64,000 bases of DNA from Adiantum capillus-veneris (taxonomy: Eukaryota > Streptophyta > Polypodiopsida > Polypodiales > Pteridaceae). Each line of letters opens with the position of its first letter. Within the stretch, counting starts at the first letter, position 1. Shown here piece after piece: positions 1-10,535 of this stretch. Both the position numbers and the translations under genes were made by a program. The stretch covers positions 151,634,793-151,698,792 of the forward strand of contig CM043958.1 in NCBI GenBank assembly GCA_014529385.2, read 5' to 3'. The notes beneath the pieces were generated by a model, which was given only the letters and a program-made list of their open reading frames with translations, did no database searches and was not told the DNA's origin.

Positions 1-120
1 GGTCAGTTGAGCGTCAAAGCCCACTACTGAGCCCTCTGAAGTACTATCACAGAAGACGACCTTTGACACCTTGTAGAAATCTTTCAACCTCATCACCTAT
101 ACCTCCACATATCACATCAC

Positions 121-240
121 CCATTCCTTCATCAGGTTCCCCATCTTCCCGATCACCTTCTCCAGAAAAGCTCTCACCCGTTCCTTCGTCATCAGGTTCC
201 CCATCTTCGCGATCACCTTCTCTAGAAAGCTCTCTCCTAT
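121..240. repeat. Two-copy 60-bp tandem repeat upstream of gag
   Basis: Two copies with a 60-base period share the stretch from atcaggttccccatcttc to gatcaccttct, at about 131 and 191. They lie just before the Gyp-A gag reading frame. Translated, the segment is rich in Ser and Pro and is low complexity, so I treat it as leader rather than gene. Confidence 0.75.
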
Positions 241-259
241 TCTGCTACAACAAGCTATT

Positions 260-1028
260 GTGCAACAGAATCAGCAAGGAATCATGGAGCCACTAGCTAG
301 TGTTTTGGCCAAGGTGAACATCAAGTTCCCTACCTTCAAAGGGTTGTCTTCAGAAGATGCTGACGACCATGCAAGAAGATTTGTATCTCTCTGTAGGGGA
401 CGTGGGCTGAACAGAGAAGATGCTTACTTGGTACTATTTCCATCCACCCTGGATGGCCTAGCAGATAAATGGTATAGCCAATTTGCAAAGAACCATTTTG
501 CAACTTGGGCAGCCTTAAGACAACAGTTCTGTGCAGCTTTTAGGCCGGGCGACTACCAGGAGAAGGTGTTGGATGAGTTGGCCAACATGGTGCTCAAGCC
601 TGAGGAGACTTTTGCGGAGCTTATGACGAAAACTAAGTCGCTGGTGGCCAAGCTTCCCCAACAACCTGGTGAATTCATGGTTAAAAAGTGGGTGGAGAAG
701 GCGCTTCCCAAAACTTCTCAGCAAAATCTCCGAGAGTCTTCGACTCGACGAGTTCATCGCAACTGCTACTAGAATAGAGGGAGCTAGGAAGCTCTTCAAC
801 AACTCTCCTCAAATAGATACTCCCTCTGTGTTCTCAGAAGGTAGTCCTACTGATCCTTTAACTTCTTTACGTAGGGAACTGGAAGCCCTAAAGCTACAAC
901 GAGCTCTTCAAGAGGAGAGGTCCTTCTCTCTTAGACAAGAGAAGCCTACACATAATGAGGCATTGGAACAGATTAAGCGCGAGTTAGAAGAGCTCAAGTG
1001 CCAACAAGAGACTAAGGCTATGGTTTGA
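260..1028 (+). pseudogene. gag: Gyp-A gag capsid region, frameshifted
   Basis: This encodes the structural Gag protein of a Ty3/gypsy retrotransposon, which packages element RNA in cytoplasmic particles. The first frame (260-772) has the Retrotrans_gag pattern: FPTFKG near residue 24, then DADDHARRF, DGLADKWYSQF, and WAALRQQFCAAFRP. Around 705-715 the reading moves to the next frame, which continues to a TGA at 1026-1028 through a Lys/Glu-rich, coiled-coil-like stretch (about 830-1020). The frame switch lies where the two translations overlap, in the sequence around cttcccaaaactt, and points to a one-base indel. The same frame resumes immediately after the TGA with zinc knuckles, so the TGA is most simply an inactivating nonsense change. 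Programmed readthrough is possible but unsupported. Family assignment is firm. Confidence 0.85.
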
Positions 1029-2969
1029 TGTAGCTCATGTCGCTCTCCAGGGCACCCACCACAGGAATGCCCCCTTCGGGTTTACTGCCACTTCTGTGAA
1101 AAAGCTGGACATGAGGATAAGGATTGTTACTACCTCAAGGGATTGCGTCAAATACAGCAAAATCTTGGTACTTCTCTCCAACAAGGGCTAGCACCTGCAT
1201 CCAACATGGTCTCACCCTACGGCCATCAAAACCAGTTGCCTCCTCTGCTGACAACACCCCCTATGCAGCAAGGTATGCACAACAAGTTTGCACCCCACAA
1301 TTTTTATCGTGCCAGTACTCCCTCAGTTCCCCAAAGTTTCTACACCTCAGCCTCAAATTCCATGCAGCAACCACCTCGTCCCCCGTTTCGTCCTTCCAAT
1401 CGGCCCATACTCTGCTACAAATGCGGAGAATATGGGCATTATCAGAGCAAGTGTCCTTTACCCGAGGGGTCCCCTCCGTGCCAACTTTGCCCTGAGGCTC
1501 AGGATCACTACACTAAGGATTGTCCAAAACAACGTGCCTCTACCTCTGCGAGCCCAAGTCAGAGCCAACCTGAATTCGCCTTTCCCAAGATCAATTTGAT
1601 AGCAGTTAGTACCAACCCCAAGCCACCCCTTTTTGCCCATATGATTGCCTCTCAAGACAAGTTGCAGCTGGTAGAGGAGCCAACTGGTGTCCTCACACGA
1701 GCTCAGAGGGGAGCCCTCGGCCTCAATCTTCCAGCAGGTACAGCCCTTTCCTCCCCAATGCCTACACCTCCTCCAGCAGCTGACATGCCATCCCCTAGTG
1801 CTAAGAAAGGATATTTTACTATGCTCTCTGATATCGATGGGGCTTTCTTAGAAGCACTTGCTGACTTACAAAAGATCAAAGTACCAGAGAAACAACAACA
1901 GGTAGAAATAGAGAAGCATACAGCAGAGACAGTCTTGAAGAACACCTTCCAACAAGTGTCCCTCTATGACATGCTTCGACTAGATGCGAGTTTCAGAAGT
2001 GACACCCTTGCAGTTATTCAGTCACTTTACCCTGGAGCAGGTCCTAGTGGCGGGCACCTCCCAGTGCGACAGTCAGAGTCCTATATCATATCCAATCCTG
2101 CTGCTCCACTCACTGATTATAGAAGCCCTCGCCTGACAGTGTCCGTTTTAGGTCGGCAATTCTCAGGAGTGATAGTGGATGGTGGATCTGGCATCAACCT
2201 GATGCCCAAGTTCACTATGCTAGCTCTAGGTCTACAGCCTACTCGCCCTGCTCCCTTCACAGTTACATTGGACGACCAACGGACAGTCTACCCAGTGGGC
2301 ATAGTGGATAATGTGCCTTTGCAAGTACAAGACTTTACTTTTAACTTGGATTTTGTGGTGGTTCGTCTTCGCCAGGTTGAGGGTGGATTTCCCTTGCTTA
2401 TTGGAAGACCATGGCTGCGACACACTAAAGCACTCCACGATTGGGGAAATGATGCAATGTGGATACATAATTCTGGCTCCTCGATGCAACCCATTCTCTT
2501 AGAAGGTGGTATGGATCCCGTGGTGCAACATAGTTCTTTGTCCTTAGCAACCAGCCTCGAATTGGAACAGCCTACTCCACCTGACGGGTCAGATGAGGAT
2601 TTGTTGGAATGGTTGGATGCTACCAAATCTATGCCCTGTTTTGGAGTTTCAATTCACTCTTTGCTTGAAGGTACACCCTCTTCCAATGTTTCCAAGGTAA
2701 CTAAACCTTATGAGCCACATGAGCCAGCTCAAGAGTTGAAGGTCACAGAAGATACTCCTGATGCGCTCTCGATGAAAGCCCTCTTGATAAAAGCCGTTGA
2801 ATTTGGAAAGCCGAGGAAAAAGTATATAAGCAAAAAGAAATCTCCCCTACAGGAGTTCAACCCCCTTCAAACATCAGTCCCATTGGTGTCTGCTTCTCCA
2901 ACCAGAACGAAGCTAACCTCTGTGTCTAGCCAACTCCCTTCACAGAGCAGGTCCTACTTGATGTGCTAG
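1029..2969 (+). pseudogene. gag-pro: Gyp-A zinc knuckles and aspartic protease
   Basis: This continues the Gag frame after the TGA. Just after 1029 there are two CX2CX4HX4C knuckles (CSSCRSPGHPPQEC and CHFCEKAGHEDKDC), and a third, CYKCGEYGHYQSKC, at about 1411-1452. These bind element RNA during packaging. The retropepsin-like protease follows: GVIVDGGSGINLMP at about 2167-2208 supplies the catalytic Asp (DGG in place of the commoner DSG/DTG), and LLIGRPWL near 2395 is the conserved ILG-type flap end. The frame stays open for 608 codons from 1143. No reverse transcriptase, RNase H or integrase follows. After the stop at 2969 the sequence soon becomes a C-rich repeat, so the element is truncated or its pol has been lost. 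An ATG is not needed because the frame is continuous with gag. Confidence 0.88.
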
Positions 2970-3049
2970 ATAAATTCCCTACTCCTGCTCATTGTCTTGC
3001 TGAGAATAGTTGGTTCTGGCCTCAACCTGCACTTTCATAATGCTCTGAC

Positions 3050-3370
3050 CGTCCTCGCCCTTACCAACACACCCTCGTCCCTACCCACCCCCTCACATAC
3101 CCTCGCCCCTACCCACCCCCTCACACACTCTCGCCCCTACCCTCCCCTACTCGTCCCTACCCTTTTCCCCCTAGCCCTACCCACCCCCTCTCTTACCCTC
3201 GCCCCTACCCTAACCCTACCCCCCCCCCTCGCCCCTACCCTATCCCTACTCGCCCCTACCCATCCCCTCACACACCCTCTCCCCTACCCTCCCCCTCCCC
3301 CCTCGCCCCTACCCACCCCCTCACCCCCTCTCGCCCCTACCCACCCTCTCCCTTCCCCTCGCCCCTACCC
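3050..3370. repeat. Degenerate C-rich minisatellite
   Basis: A strongly strand-biased tract built from variants of cgcccctaccc and acccaccccctc. Some units resemble CCCTA telomere-like words but the period is irregular. It could form i-motif or, on the other strand, G-quadruplex structures. It has no coding value, although it is open in one frame as a Pro/Leu/Thr repeat. Confidence 0.8.
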
Positions 3371-3371
3371 T

Positions 3372-3389
3372 CCCCCCCCCCCCCCCCCC

Positions 3390-3456
<67 letters not shown>
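3372..3456. repeat. Poly-C tract of about 85 bases
   Basis: All C except a single A at 3390. A run of this length is rare in plant DNA and is also a common site of sequencing or assembly error. Confidence 0.9.
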
Positions 3457-3458
<2 letters not shown>

Positions 3459-3479
3459 GCCCCTATCTAGCCCTCCCCA

Positions 3480-4420
3480 CCCCTCTCAGGTTCAGCAAGT
3501 TTCCCCCACCCTGCATGACCGGCTCCATTCACTTGGTTGCCATCGTGTTTGTTGTGAAGGCCCTTTCATTGTGCCATCATGATGGAGCTTAACCCTATTT
3601 GCGGTGTTACTCGAGCTTATGGTAATCCATCTTTTCGAGAAGAGTGTTGTTGTAGAAAAGTATGGCAACTGCAAGCATGGACCAAGCTATGCAATCATAC
3701 ATAATGGTTCCTGCTTAGTTACAAGCTTAAGGCGATTGCAATCAAGAAAGATGTACGGATGCAGTAGCTAGTGGTTTTCCGTCACAGTTTTTTTAGTATT
3801 CCTCTCACCGGGATGGTGAGCGGTCTTGTGGCGGGCAACCTGTAGCAGGGCTACAGTCACTTCATAGGACATACAGTTGGACAGTGGGTTACACTGGGAC
3901 TGGTTCACACTGGACGGACCTTGGTCTGGGAGTGACACGTGGTAGGGTACCTACCTACGACCGACGGTGGTCTAGTGGACCTCGTGGACAGGTCACCACA
4001 TGGCTGACATTTATGAGCCGTTGGTGGCTCCTTATGGTTGTACATATGAGTAGTCGTGTTTGGGGGCAGTTCTATCTTATCTTGCACGTAGTCGTCTAGA
4101 GAAAGTCTTACACAGAGCTCTGCTTCACCATCCCTGCACATCTGAGCCTCGATACCCCATTTGTACCTGTGAGTCCTGGGCTGGAGTTGAGTGTGTTGCC
4201 ACGCCAGAGTCTGTACATGGTTCTTTGAGCTAGTCGAGTCCACATGTTCTGGTCCAATGTTGTGTCTCTGTTGTTATCCATTGTTTCTGTGTTGTTATCC
4301 TTGTTTTTGTGTTTCATTCTGTTTGAGAGGGTTTTCATTTGTTTGAGTGAGATTGTCACGCACATTGCACTGAGGGGCACCCACACTGTAGAGAGCACGA
4401 CACATTATCCGCGCTACAAG
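3480..4420. other. No gene seen
   Basis: No recognisable coding domain on either strand. The short open frames here (for example 3905-4243 minus) lack family motifs. A GPF-like word near 3560 is too short to call an integrase tail. It may be decayed retroelement DNA linked to Gyp-A. Confidence 0.4.
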
Positions 4421-4423
4421 GTA

Positions 4424-4487
4424 AAAAATAAAGGTGCTCATTTGGGCCACCCAAATTTGGGTGGCCCAAATGAGCACCTTTATTTTT
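4424..4487. repeat. 64-bp perfect palindrome
   Basis: Two 32-base arms are exactly complementary with no spacer; the centre lies between 4455 and 4456. The arms carry ggtgctcatttgggccaccc. As single-stranded DNA or RNA it would fold into an uninterrupted hairpin. It could be a MITE remnant, a fold-back replication product or an assembly artefact. Confidence 0.95.
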
Positions 4488-4504
4488 GAATTGGTGTGTA
4501 GCGG

Positions 4505-4640
4505 CAATAAGCGCGGTAATAACAGCGGCAAGGTCACGGTAATAGCAGCGGGTATATTGCGCCGACTATTACCGTGCTTATTGGCTGAGAAACCACTACT
4601 TCATGCATAACCGCGGTTATTACCGCCCCCACAAATTTTT
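4505..4640. repeat. Cluster of direct and inverted GGTAATA motifs
   Basis: The words gcggtaataac, acggtaatagc, actattaccgtgc and gcggttattaccgc occur within about 130 bp in both orientations. This resembles subterminal repeats of a small DNA transposon, but no matched ends or target duplication were found. Confidence 0.5.
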
Positions 4641-5244
4641 CTCTCTCCTTTTTCCTTTGTTTTCCCGCGGCAATGTTAGTGGTTATAGACAACTCCTCTT
4701 ATAGTGCTAGAGGGTTTATATTTTCCTAATGCTAAGTTTAAATCTACCATGGGATGGAACCCTTATAGGCTAATAACTGCCACTTAAGCATTAGCTGACA
4801 AGTAAAAAATATGGGTCTCACTACTGAGCCTCACCTACCTTGCCGTGAGGCGCTATGGTAAATTTACTCCACTTAGCTAGACCACTACTGAGGCGGCTGC
4901 ATATTATCGATTCCCCAGAAGGGGCATGCTATACTTAGTACTTGGGAGGATTCTACGCACGTCGGGAGTAATGGTGGTCTTCCCTCCTCTATTTAAAGAG
5001 GTGAGGGCAATTTCTACCCCTCACTTAGCTTTGGGTGTATTTTTACTTGAGAGTTAGGATTGTGTGTTGGTTTTTGTTACTCACTGCTACACCAAACATG
5101 GACCTTGTAGCTCAACCAACCCAGGTTTGTCACTGTTTACCAAACTTGGTTTTCTTTCTTGTTTAAATTGCAAACATAACTAGGCTATGGTATCTTGATC
5201 ACCTTCACTGAATGCCTAATAAGGTCCACCGAATGGGTTTGCTT
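4641..5244. other. Non-coding; weak promoter-like word
   Basis: No gene recognised. A TATA-like tatttaaag lies near 4990, about 110 bases before an isolated ATG (5098) that reads nine codons into a gt dinucleotide. That is too little to call a first exon. Confidence 0.3.
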
Positions 5245-5343
5245 TACATGACATTACATAAGAGTGAATGGTTTTTTTATTACATGACATTACATAAGAG
5301 TGAATGGGTTTGCTTTACATGACATTACATAAGAGTGAATGGT
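5245..5343. repeat. 36-bp tandem repeat, three copies
   Basis: The unit tacatgacattacataaga plus gtgaatgg appears at about 5245, 5281 and 5317. The 9-base spacers alternate between a T-rich run and gtttgcttt. Confidence 0.85.
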
Positions 5344-5574
5344 TTTTTTTATAAAAAAGCTCTGACCCCTCTACTGGGTTTGGGTTTTTCCAGTAAAAGA
5401 TGCATAATGATATGGTTTGAATGAAGGTGATCCTTAAAATTTGGGGTTTGGTATAATAAATATGGCCACTTTACACAGTAAAATTCTGATGCGATACTAC
5501 TCTACGTTAATTGGTTCACTGGTTTTTTTTGAATAGGAGGTATATATATAAGTTGCTTGGCTTGGAAATTTCAT

Positions 5575-6025
5575 GTGATAAGTAACCTGATGGTGCATAC
5601 TGTTCATAAAAAAGTTTTGGGATGGGGGTATACCCCTGGTATGTACTAATTTTTTAAGTGAGAACTGTCAGTTAAACATGGCATCTTGACCATTGTCGCT
5701 TTAAGCCTGGTAAAGCCCACCATTTTGCGTCAGCGAAGTATATATGAAGGGGTTTTTTCTGCACACTGATGTTTGAGAGAAGTGTATGTTAACTACCGCT
5801 TGGCTTGACAATACAAAACTTTGATGGTAAGTAACTTGTCGGTACATAGTGGAGCTTTGGGATGGGGGGTATACCCCGGATGTATACTGGTTCTTACACT
5901 TGGTACTGTCGCTTAAAACTTGGCATCGTGATGACTGTCGCTTAAAAAACCTGGTAAAAGCCCATCGTTTAAGTTGGCTTAGTTAATATTGGGGTCCTTT
6001 TTTCCCATCTGCACGCTGGTGTTGC
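5575..6025. repeat. Degenerate tandem duplication, about 245 bp
   Basis: Segments at about 5575-5770 and 5822-6022 share an ordered set of words: aagtaac, gggatgggg-gtatacccc, tgtcgctt, cctggtaaa-agccca, and a T run then ctgcac-ctg-tgttt. A third, weaker copy may precede them near 5187. No coding signal is seen. Confidence 0.65.
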
Positions 6026-6029
6026 AGTT

Positions 6030-6931
6030 TTTATAAATGTTGGGGACTTTGGGGGAATATGGCCCGGTTACATACCATTGCTGAACCTATTTGATATTAG
6101 TTGTTTGGATGAGATGATGCAATATACTATTTGCATTCACATGGTTGGGTACAAAAAATCATTATAAACATCTAGCTCTTTTTTTTTTTTTGGTTTGACA
6201 GTTGGACGAGCTAGGTTACTGTAAAGGATCTCTGCCACTTGGCTTGCTAAGAGATTGTGACTTATAAACTTAGGAAGGATTGGATTCCTTATAAAAATAA
6301 ACAATATTAGTTCTAAATAAACAAAAACAAGTTTGAACTCATAATGGTATTTTTTAGGCTTCTTTACTGCTTCATGTGATGGAGCCTCATTAATTTGGCA
6401 GATATAAACTCAAAAAGTTGGTAAAAAAAAGAGGGGGGGGGGGGGGGAGCATGCCACTTGGAGTAGAAGGGGTTATGGCCTTCTGATAAGAAAAAAATAC
6501 TAAATAAACTGTGGGATAATAAAACATTTCTTTAGAAAAACAGCATAAATAATTTGGACTAAGCTTGTAAGTTAAAAAAAAGTTATGAGATGGACATGGA
6601 TAACAACTGGTATAGTCCATTGATACCTGTAAAACACATCCAAGGCTAACATATCTGTTGTATTGTTTGGATGGATGAAAGTAAGGACTCTATCTTACCT
6701 TGGAGGTTTTTTTGTTTAAAGCAATCGTCCACACATGATTACACATACACCTACTACAGGGTAGGTAATTCTGATGTCTGTATACTGGAACGAGGCTTCA
6801 TTCTTATAAGCATTGTACAAAAATAATTCTAAGACTGAGTTGTTTTTATGACTATCATTTTCCTTTCTCTAGAGCAAGCTGTCTTTTGAATGTAAAAGTT
6901 CAATTATGTGTTATTATTTATGTTAAAACAG

Positions 6932-6933
<2 letters not shown>
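6030..6933. other. No gene seen; homopolymers only
   Basis: AT-rich DNA with a T run near 6180 and a pure G run at about 6433-6447. No conserved reading frame. Confidence 0.5.
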
Positions 6934-6990
<57 letters not shown>

Positions 6991-6996
6991 TTATGT

Positions 6997-7087
<91 letters not shown>

Positions 7088-7094
7088 GGGGGGG
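6934..7094. repeat. Compound microsatellite (CA)n-(TG)n-(GA)n-(G)n
   Basis: (CA)n at about 6934-6988, a short (TG)n at 6998-7010, (GA)n at 7011-7076 and a G run to 7094. Its apparent open frames on both strands are artefacts of the repeat. Confidence 0.95.
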
Positions 7095-7169
7095 ATGCTA
7101 AGAATATCCATTGTCCTGTTGTCCCGGATTGGCACTGGCTGAAGTAGCCCATCGTAGCAAAACTAGTAT

Positions 7170-7900
7170 GGGGCAGTTAGCTAATGGTTGAGTGTGAAGT
7201 TTTTGTGTAGGGTTCCCTTCCGCGTGCCTCGGCGGCCCACCGTCCATCTCCACGTGAGTGGGCTACCATGCCTCCACACCCGGGAGGGACCCGGGTCCAA
7301 GGTGCCCCATTTCGGTGGAATTTGCCCCTCTCCGCGGCCACGCTCCCCGCGGGCCTTTGTGTGACAAATCGGTCATGTTGCTCCCATGAGACCACCACGG
7401 CTCTGGGAGCCCTTGAATGGCATTTTGCAAAGTGAGAGCCCCGCTTGGGCCGTGGCCGGGTCCCCAGGGTCCCGTGGTCCAAATCGGCCAGGGAAGTGCC
7501 CGCGGGGCCGTTTTGGTGTTTTTCACAGTTTTTGGAACCGCGGCTCCTAGATGGGGCCGACCGGTGATTCTTGAGAGGGATTTCTATCCCAAAGCTTGGG
7601 GCTGGGGCGGTATACCTCAGCACCCGAATTGAAGGACTTATAAGGGAGTAGTACTCCACTCTTGGTGATCCGAACGCATCCTGCTGGGGTAGCTGAGAGG
7701 GGGCCGGTTGTTCAATCGGAGCCGAGGTGGAAATCCTCACATCTATAAATCCATCTATCCATATTAGGTTGGAGTTAGGTTAACCCAGTCTTCAGAGGCG
7801 CCGGAGGGGCCTTCGTCCCTTTTTGTAATCATCTTTTTTGGAATCAATACAAAAGTGCCCGTCACGGGCTTGTTCTCCATATCTTGTCTCGCACGTCCCA
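7170..7900. other. GC-rich segment with TATA-like and poly(A)-like words
   Basis: About 7200-7730 is markedly GC-rich against AT-rich neighbours. It is followed by ttataaggg near 7637 and by aatcaataca near 7840, an order that suits a retroelement LTR or a promoter region. No matching copy or TG..CA boundary was found within the window. A 187-codon minus-strand frame (7177-7740) resembles no protein I know and is probably chance in GC-rich DNA. Confidence 0.35.
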
Positions 7901-8013
7901 TTTGAAGTACTTGCTCAAAGTTTTGTGAAGTCGGCTAACTTGTATTCAGGTGAAGGATTGGATCCCAATGACAAAGATACTATGTACTACAATAGTCCTT
8001 GAGAGGAAAAAAC

Positions 8014-8411
8014 CACTACGAGATGGTGTCGTGGTTGGAGATAACTTCATCCTATGTGAAAAACACAAGTGAAAAGGCTGCTGTCCACCCAAAAATGCGA
8101 TTGCGAGGTGATAAAAACGCTTATGTCCATTGATTTTTAGCGTGATCGCATGCTCTTGGTAGGGTCCTTAACAGTGTAGAGGGTGTAGGGATGGTGTGAA
8201 ATCAATGTCAGAGCCCCTAGAGGGCTGAAAACAGAGAAAGTAGCAGTGGAAGTATGGCTGATATCTGATGATCTAAAATTCGGCAAGGCGAACTGGTGTG
8301 GAAGGCAAGATTTAGGATTGAAAAGCTGAGCTTTGCCTTCTTATTGCAAAAACAATATAGTTGTCCAAAAACGCAACTCCCTAACTCCATGTAGATGCTC
8401 TTGTGTAAGCA
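8014..8411. repeat. Left terminal inverted repeat
   Basis: Pairs with the complement of 10878-11311. Shared blocks include aacttcatcc, ctgtccacccaaaaa, ggtgataaaaac, aacagagaaagtagcag, ggcaagattta and catgtagatgctcttgtgta. By eye about 80% identical, with indels. Confidence 0.85.
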
Positions 8412-8483
8412 AGTGATCTGAAGTGTTGAGGTCAAGTGGTAAGTGTCTGTCCACCCAAGATGGTGGTGTTTTCTCCATGAGCA

Positions 8484-9263
8484 TGGCCATATCTCGTGAT
8501 GTAGATGCGATGCGGTTGGAAATTAAGAGAACAATGAAGGAACTTGAAAGGAAGAAAGCGATGTTGGAGGATGGCTCTATCGACAAGAGCAGGGGATAAC
8601 CTGACTTTTTGAGAAGGTTGCTATGATGCAAGATAAGTGGGCCGCTGAGTTAGCGATTGCGAAGGAAGAGAGGAATACTGACGCGTCGAGTGAAGAAGAA
8701 ACAGAAGGGGATGATGTTTTGTTTTGCGAGGATGAAATAGATGAGGAACAAATGACAAGGAAACTTGAGGAGATGTTTCCTACATATGGAGATGCATATG
8801 ATGAGTAAGTTTTCCTGGATTTTGGTGGATGCAATGAGTGTGAAGCCCCTTGGGATGGGGAAATGATGGCCTGCGAGCCAAAGAGGAAGATTGCAGGCTA
8901 CTTAAGTGAAACTGATGATAAGGAGCGTCAGGTGGACCCTGAGGATCAGACAATGGGGAATTGCCAGTGTGCGTGAACATGCATGACTCAGAAGCTAACG
9001 AAGGGCTGATGCCCAAGGTTGGGTTAAATGGGGTTTTTGAGCTGTTGGAAGAAGAGATGGATCAGGACATGTATAACCAGGACTTAAAAGGATTGGGGAT
9101 GTGGGATACAGGGCAGTCGTGGCATGTGCATTATGTTGGTACTACAAGGAGTAAATGCGGAGAGTCCTCGAGTGGGATGTATGCGGGGTTGAAGGAACCT
9201 GAGTCTCTAGCAAAATGCAGGAATATAAGAAAGTTTGGGCCAAAATTTTTCTCAAAAGCGTAA
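8484..9263 (+). pseudogene. Decayed acidic coding segments inside fold-back element
   Basis: Three protein-like stretches follow each other. 8484-8597 reads a Lys/Glu-rich, coiled-coil-like 37-residue stretch ending in TAA. 8623-8808 gives 61 residues with SSEEETEGDD and DEIDEEQMTRKLEEMF. 8961-9263 gives 100 residues that include a LLEEEMDQDMYNQDLKG segment. Between them a Cys-bearing frame (CNECEAPWDGEMMAC) is open near 8830-8976. The end of the 61-residue frame overlaps a consensus splice donor (gatgagtaagtt), so the pieces may be exons. I do not recognise the protein. The last frame runs into a copy of repeat X. It could be the element's own gene or captured host exons. Confidence 0.45.
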
Positions 9264-9400
9264 GGAATTGGGGATGTTGGATTATCGAACCTGGAGCTAT
9301 TGTTATGCTCGTTTTCTTGTATTAGAGCCTAATGCTCGGTGGGAGCAGCCACTCGGATTAGTCGCCATGAGCATCCAATTCAGTTGGAAGGAGCAGGTCC
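9206..9400 (+). repeat. Repeat X, partial copy a
   Basis: Shares gcaggaatataagaaagttt, attttctcaaaa-like and tgctcgttttcttgtatt blocks with copy b at 9660 and, in inverse orientation, with 12650-12850 and 22380-22500. In the conserved frame it reads KIFLKSVRN followed by a hydrophobic MLVFLY stretch ending in a stop. Confidence 0.8.
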
Positions 9401-9659
9401 TATCGGGAACGCACATGTATGGTGTTGGAGATAGCACGAATAGCTAGTTCTTGGCTATAGTACCCTCGACGAGGGACCCGTTGGTGAGAGTCGTGAAACT
9501 TGGGTGTAGGCAGTTGGAGTTTTCGGGCCTGGTTTGATGGGCCAAATATGATGCACTTAGAGGGTTGGATGCCATTTCTCTCGAGGTGTCCTGCGAGACA
9601 GCGGACGACCTTCTTACTGGACCGGATAGCATGGACTACTGTAATCCGGGCTAGAGACT

Positions 9660-10073
9660 CAAGCAAGATGCAGGAATATAAGAAAGTTTGGGCTGAAATT
9701 TTTCTCAAAAGTGTAAGGAATAGCTATTGTTATGCTCGTTTTCTTGTATTGGAGCCTAATCCTCGGTGGGAGCAGCACTGAGGTTGGCATGGGAAGATGG
9801 GGGTCTTGGACCCGTCTGACTTATGATGCATATGGATGGGAAGTTGTTTCTCACACCTTGAGCATAGGCTATATGGTGCTCGTTAGAGTGGACGGCTTTC
9901 GAATTCATGGATGGCGACAAGGGCTGCCTGGGTTTGTGGATAAGCAGCCTACTAGCAGGTTACTCAATGGGACTGAGCGGGGCATGCTGATGGTAAATAC
10001 ATATAAAGTTGTTGGTTATCATCCCAGAAGAGACGCTACTGCTTCACCTTGGGTGTTTGATGCAGACCAGTAG
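9660..10073 (+). pseudogene. Repeat X, copy b, unknown protein fragment
   Basis: An open frame (9732-10073) with preceding sequence reads KMQEYKKVWAEIFLKSV, a hydrophobic LVFLYW stretch, then VVSHTL, MVLVRVD, HGWR, PGFVDK and LLNGTERGML. The minus-strand frame at 12373-12705 has the matching series VVSHTL, MVLIKVD, HGWR, SGFVDR and LLNGAEQGLL. The changes between copies are conservative (V/I, R/K, M/L), which suggests past selection on a protein. The family is unknown to me. A short deletion near 9718 relative to copies a and c disturbs the frame between EIFLK and LVFLYW. Confidence 0.6.
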
Positions 10074-10119
10074 GGTTCAACCAGGCTATCGATACTTTTC
10101 AGATATCTGATCTGGCATT

Positions 10120-10535
10120 CACCAGTGCCAACAAATTACTTTTGCAATTCAACAAGTGTTCACATTGACATAGCAATTGAATCGCCTAAGAATTAGGCCG
10201 AATCAAGTCACTTATTTGATAAGTACCAAAAAATCATACCATAAGCTGATATGTGGTGGATCAACTTTAGAAATCGATGCACTACAGAGCTTTCAGATTT
10301 TCAAAAGGCTCATCTGGGATGTGTTGGCCATTTCATATATCTGGTTGGCAGGCCATCTAGAAATAAAATTAGTGAGAGAATGTGCATAATCACTGAACTT
10401 GGTGCAGATTCACTTTATGTCTTTTAGTGCATTTCCAGGAATCAGCTTTGCAATCTGATCGGGTTCACATCTCGTATCTAATAAACGACAGATCAACTCA
10501 TTCCTCTGGTCCATCACGACAAGCTCCTTCAAATG
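10120..10535. repeat. Repeat Z, copy 1
   Basis: Direct repeat of 11335-11720. Shared blocks include attcaacaagtgttcacatt, tcgcctaagaattaggccga, ggctcatctggga, gccatctagaaataaaa and gagaatgtgcataatcactg. This copy has about 70 extra bases relative to copy 2. Confidence 0.85.

Noticed and set aside
1026-1028. Programmed readthrough of the Gyp-A TGA between gag and the zinc knuckles
   Set aside because: The stop falls inside the Gag protein before its own knuckles, and a frameshift lies upstream, so simple decay is more likely.
3050-3370. Interstitial telomere array
   Set aside because: CCCTA words occur but the plant CCCTAAA unit is not repeated in register.
2997-3470. 157-codon Pro-rich open frame
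   Set aside because: It is the C-rich repeat read in one frame; codon content follows the repeat and not a protein.
5060-5130. First exon of a host gene (ATG at 5098 followed by gt)
   Set aside because: Only nine codons, no second exon found and no homology.
6886-7135. Open frames with His/Thr, Arg/Glu or Cys/Val repeats
   Set aside because: They are translations of the (CA)n and (GA)n microsatellite.
7630-7700. 5S rRNA-like piece in a TRIM element
   Set aside because: Words such as gatccgaac and ctggggtagc do not match plant 5S internal promoter boxes in order or spacing.
7177-7740. 187-codon minus-strand open frame
   Set aside because: It lies in GC-rich DNA where stops are rare, has competing frames on both strands and no recognisable motif.
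9400-9708. 102-codon minus-strand open frame
   Set aside because: It is the antisense of repeat X copies a and b, whose conserved frame is on the plus strand.
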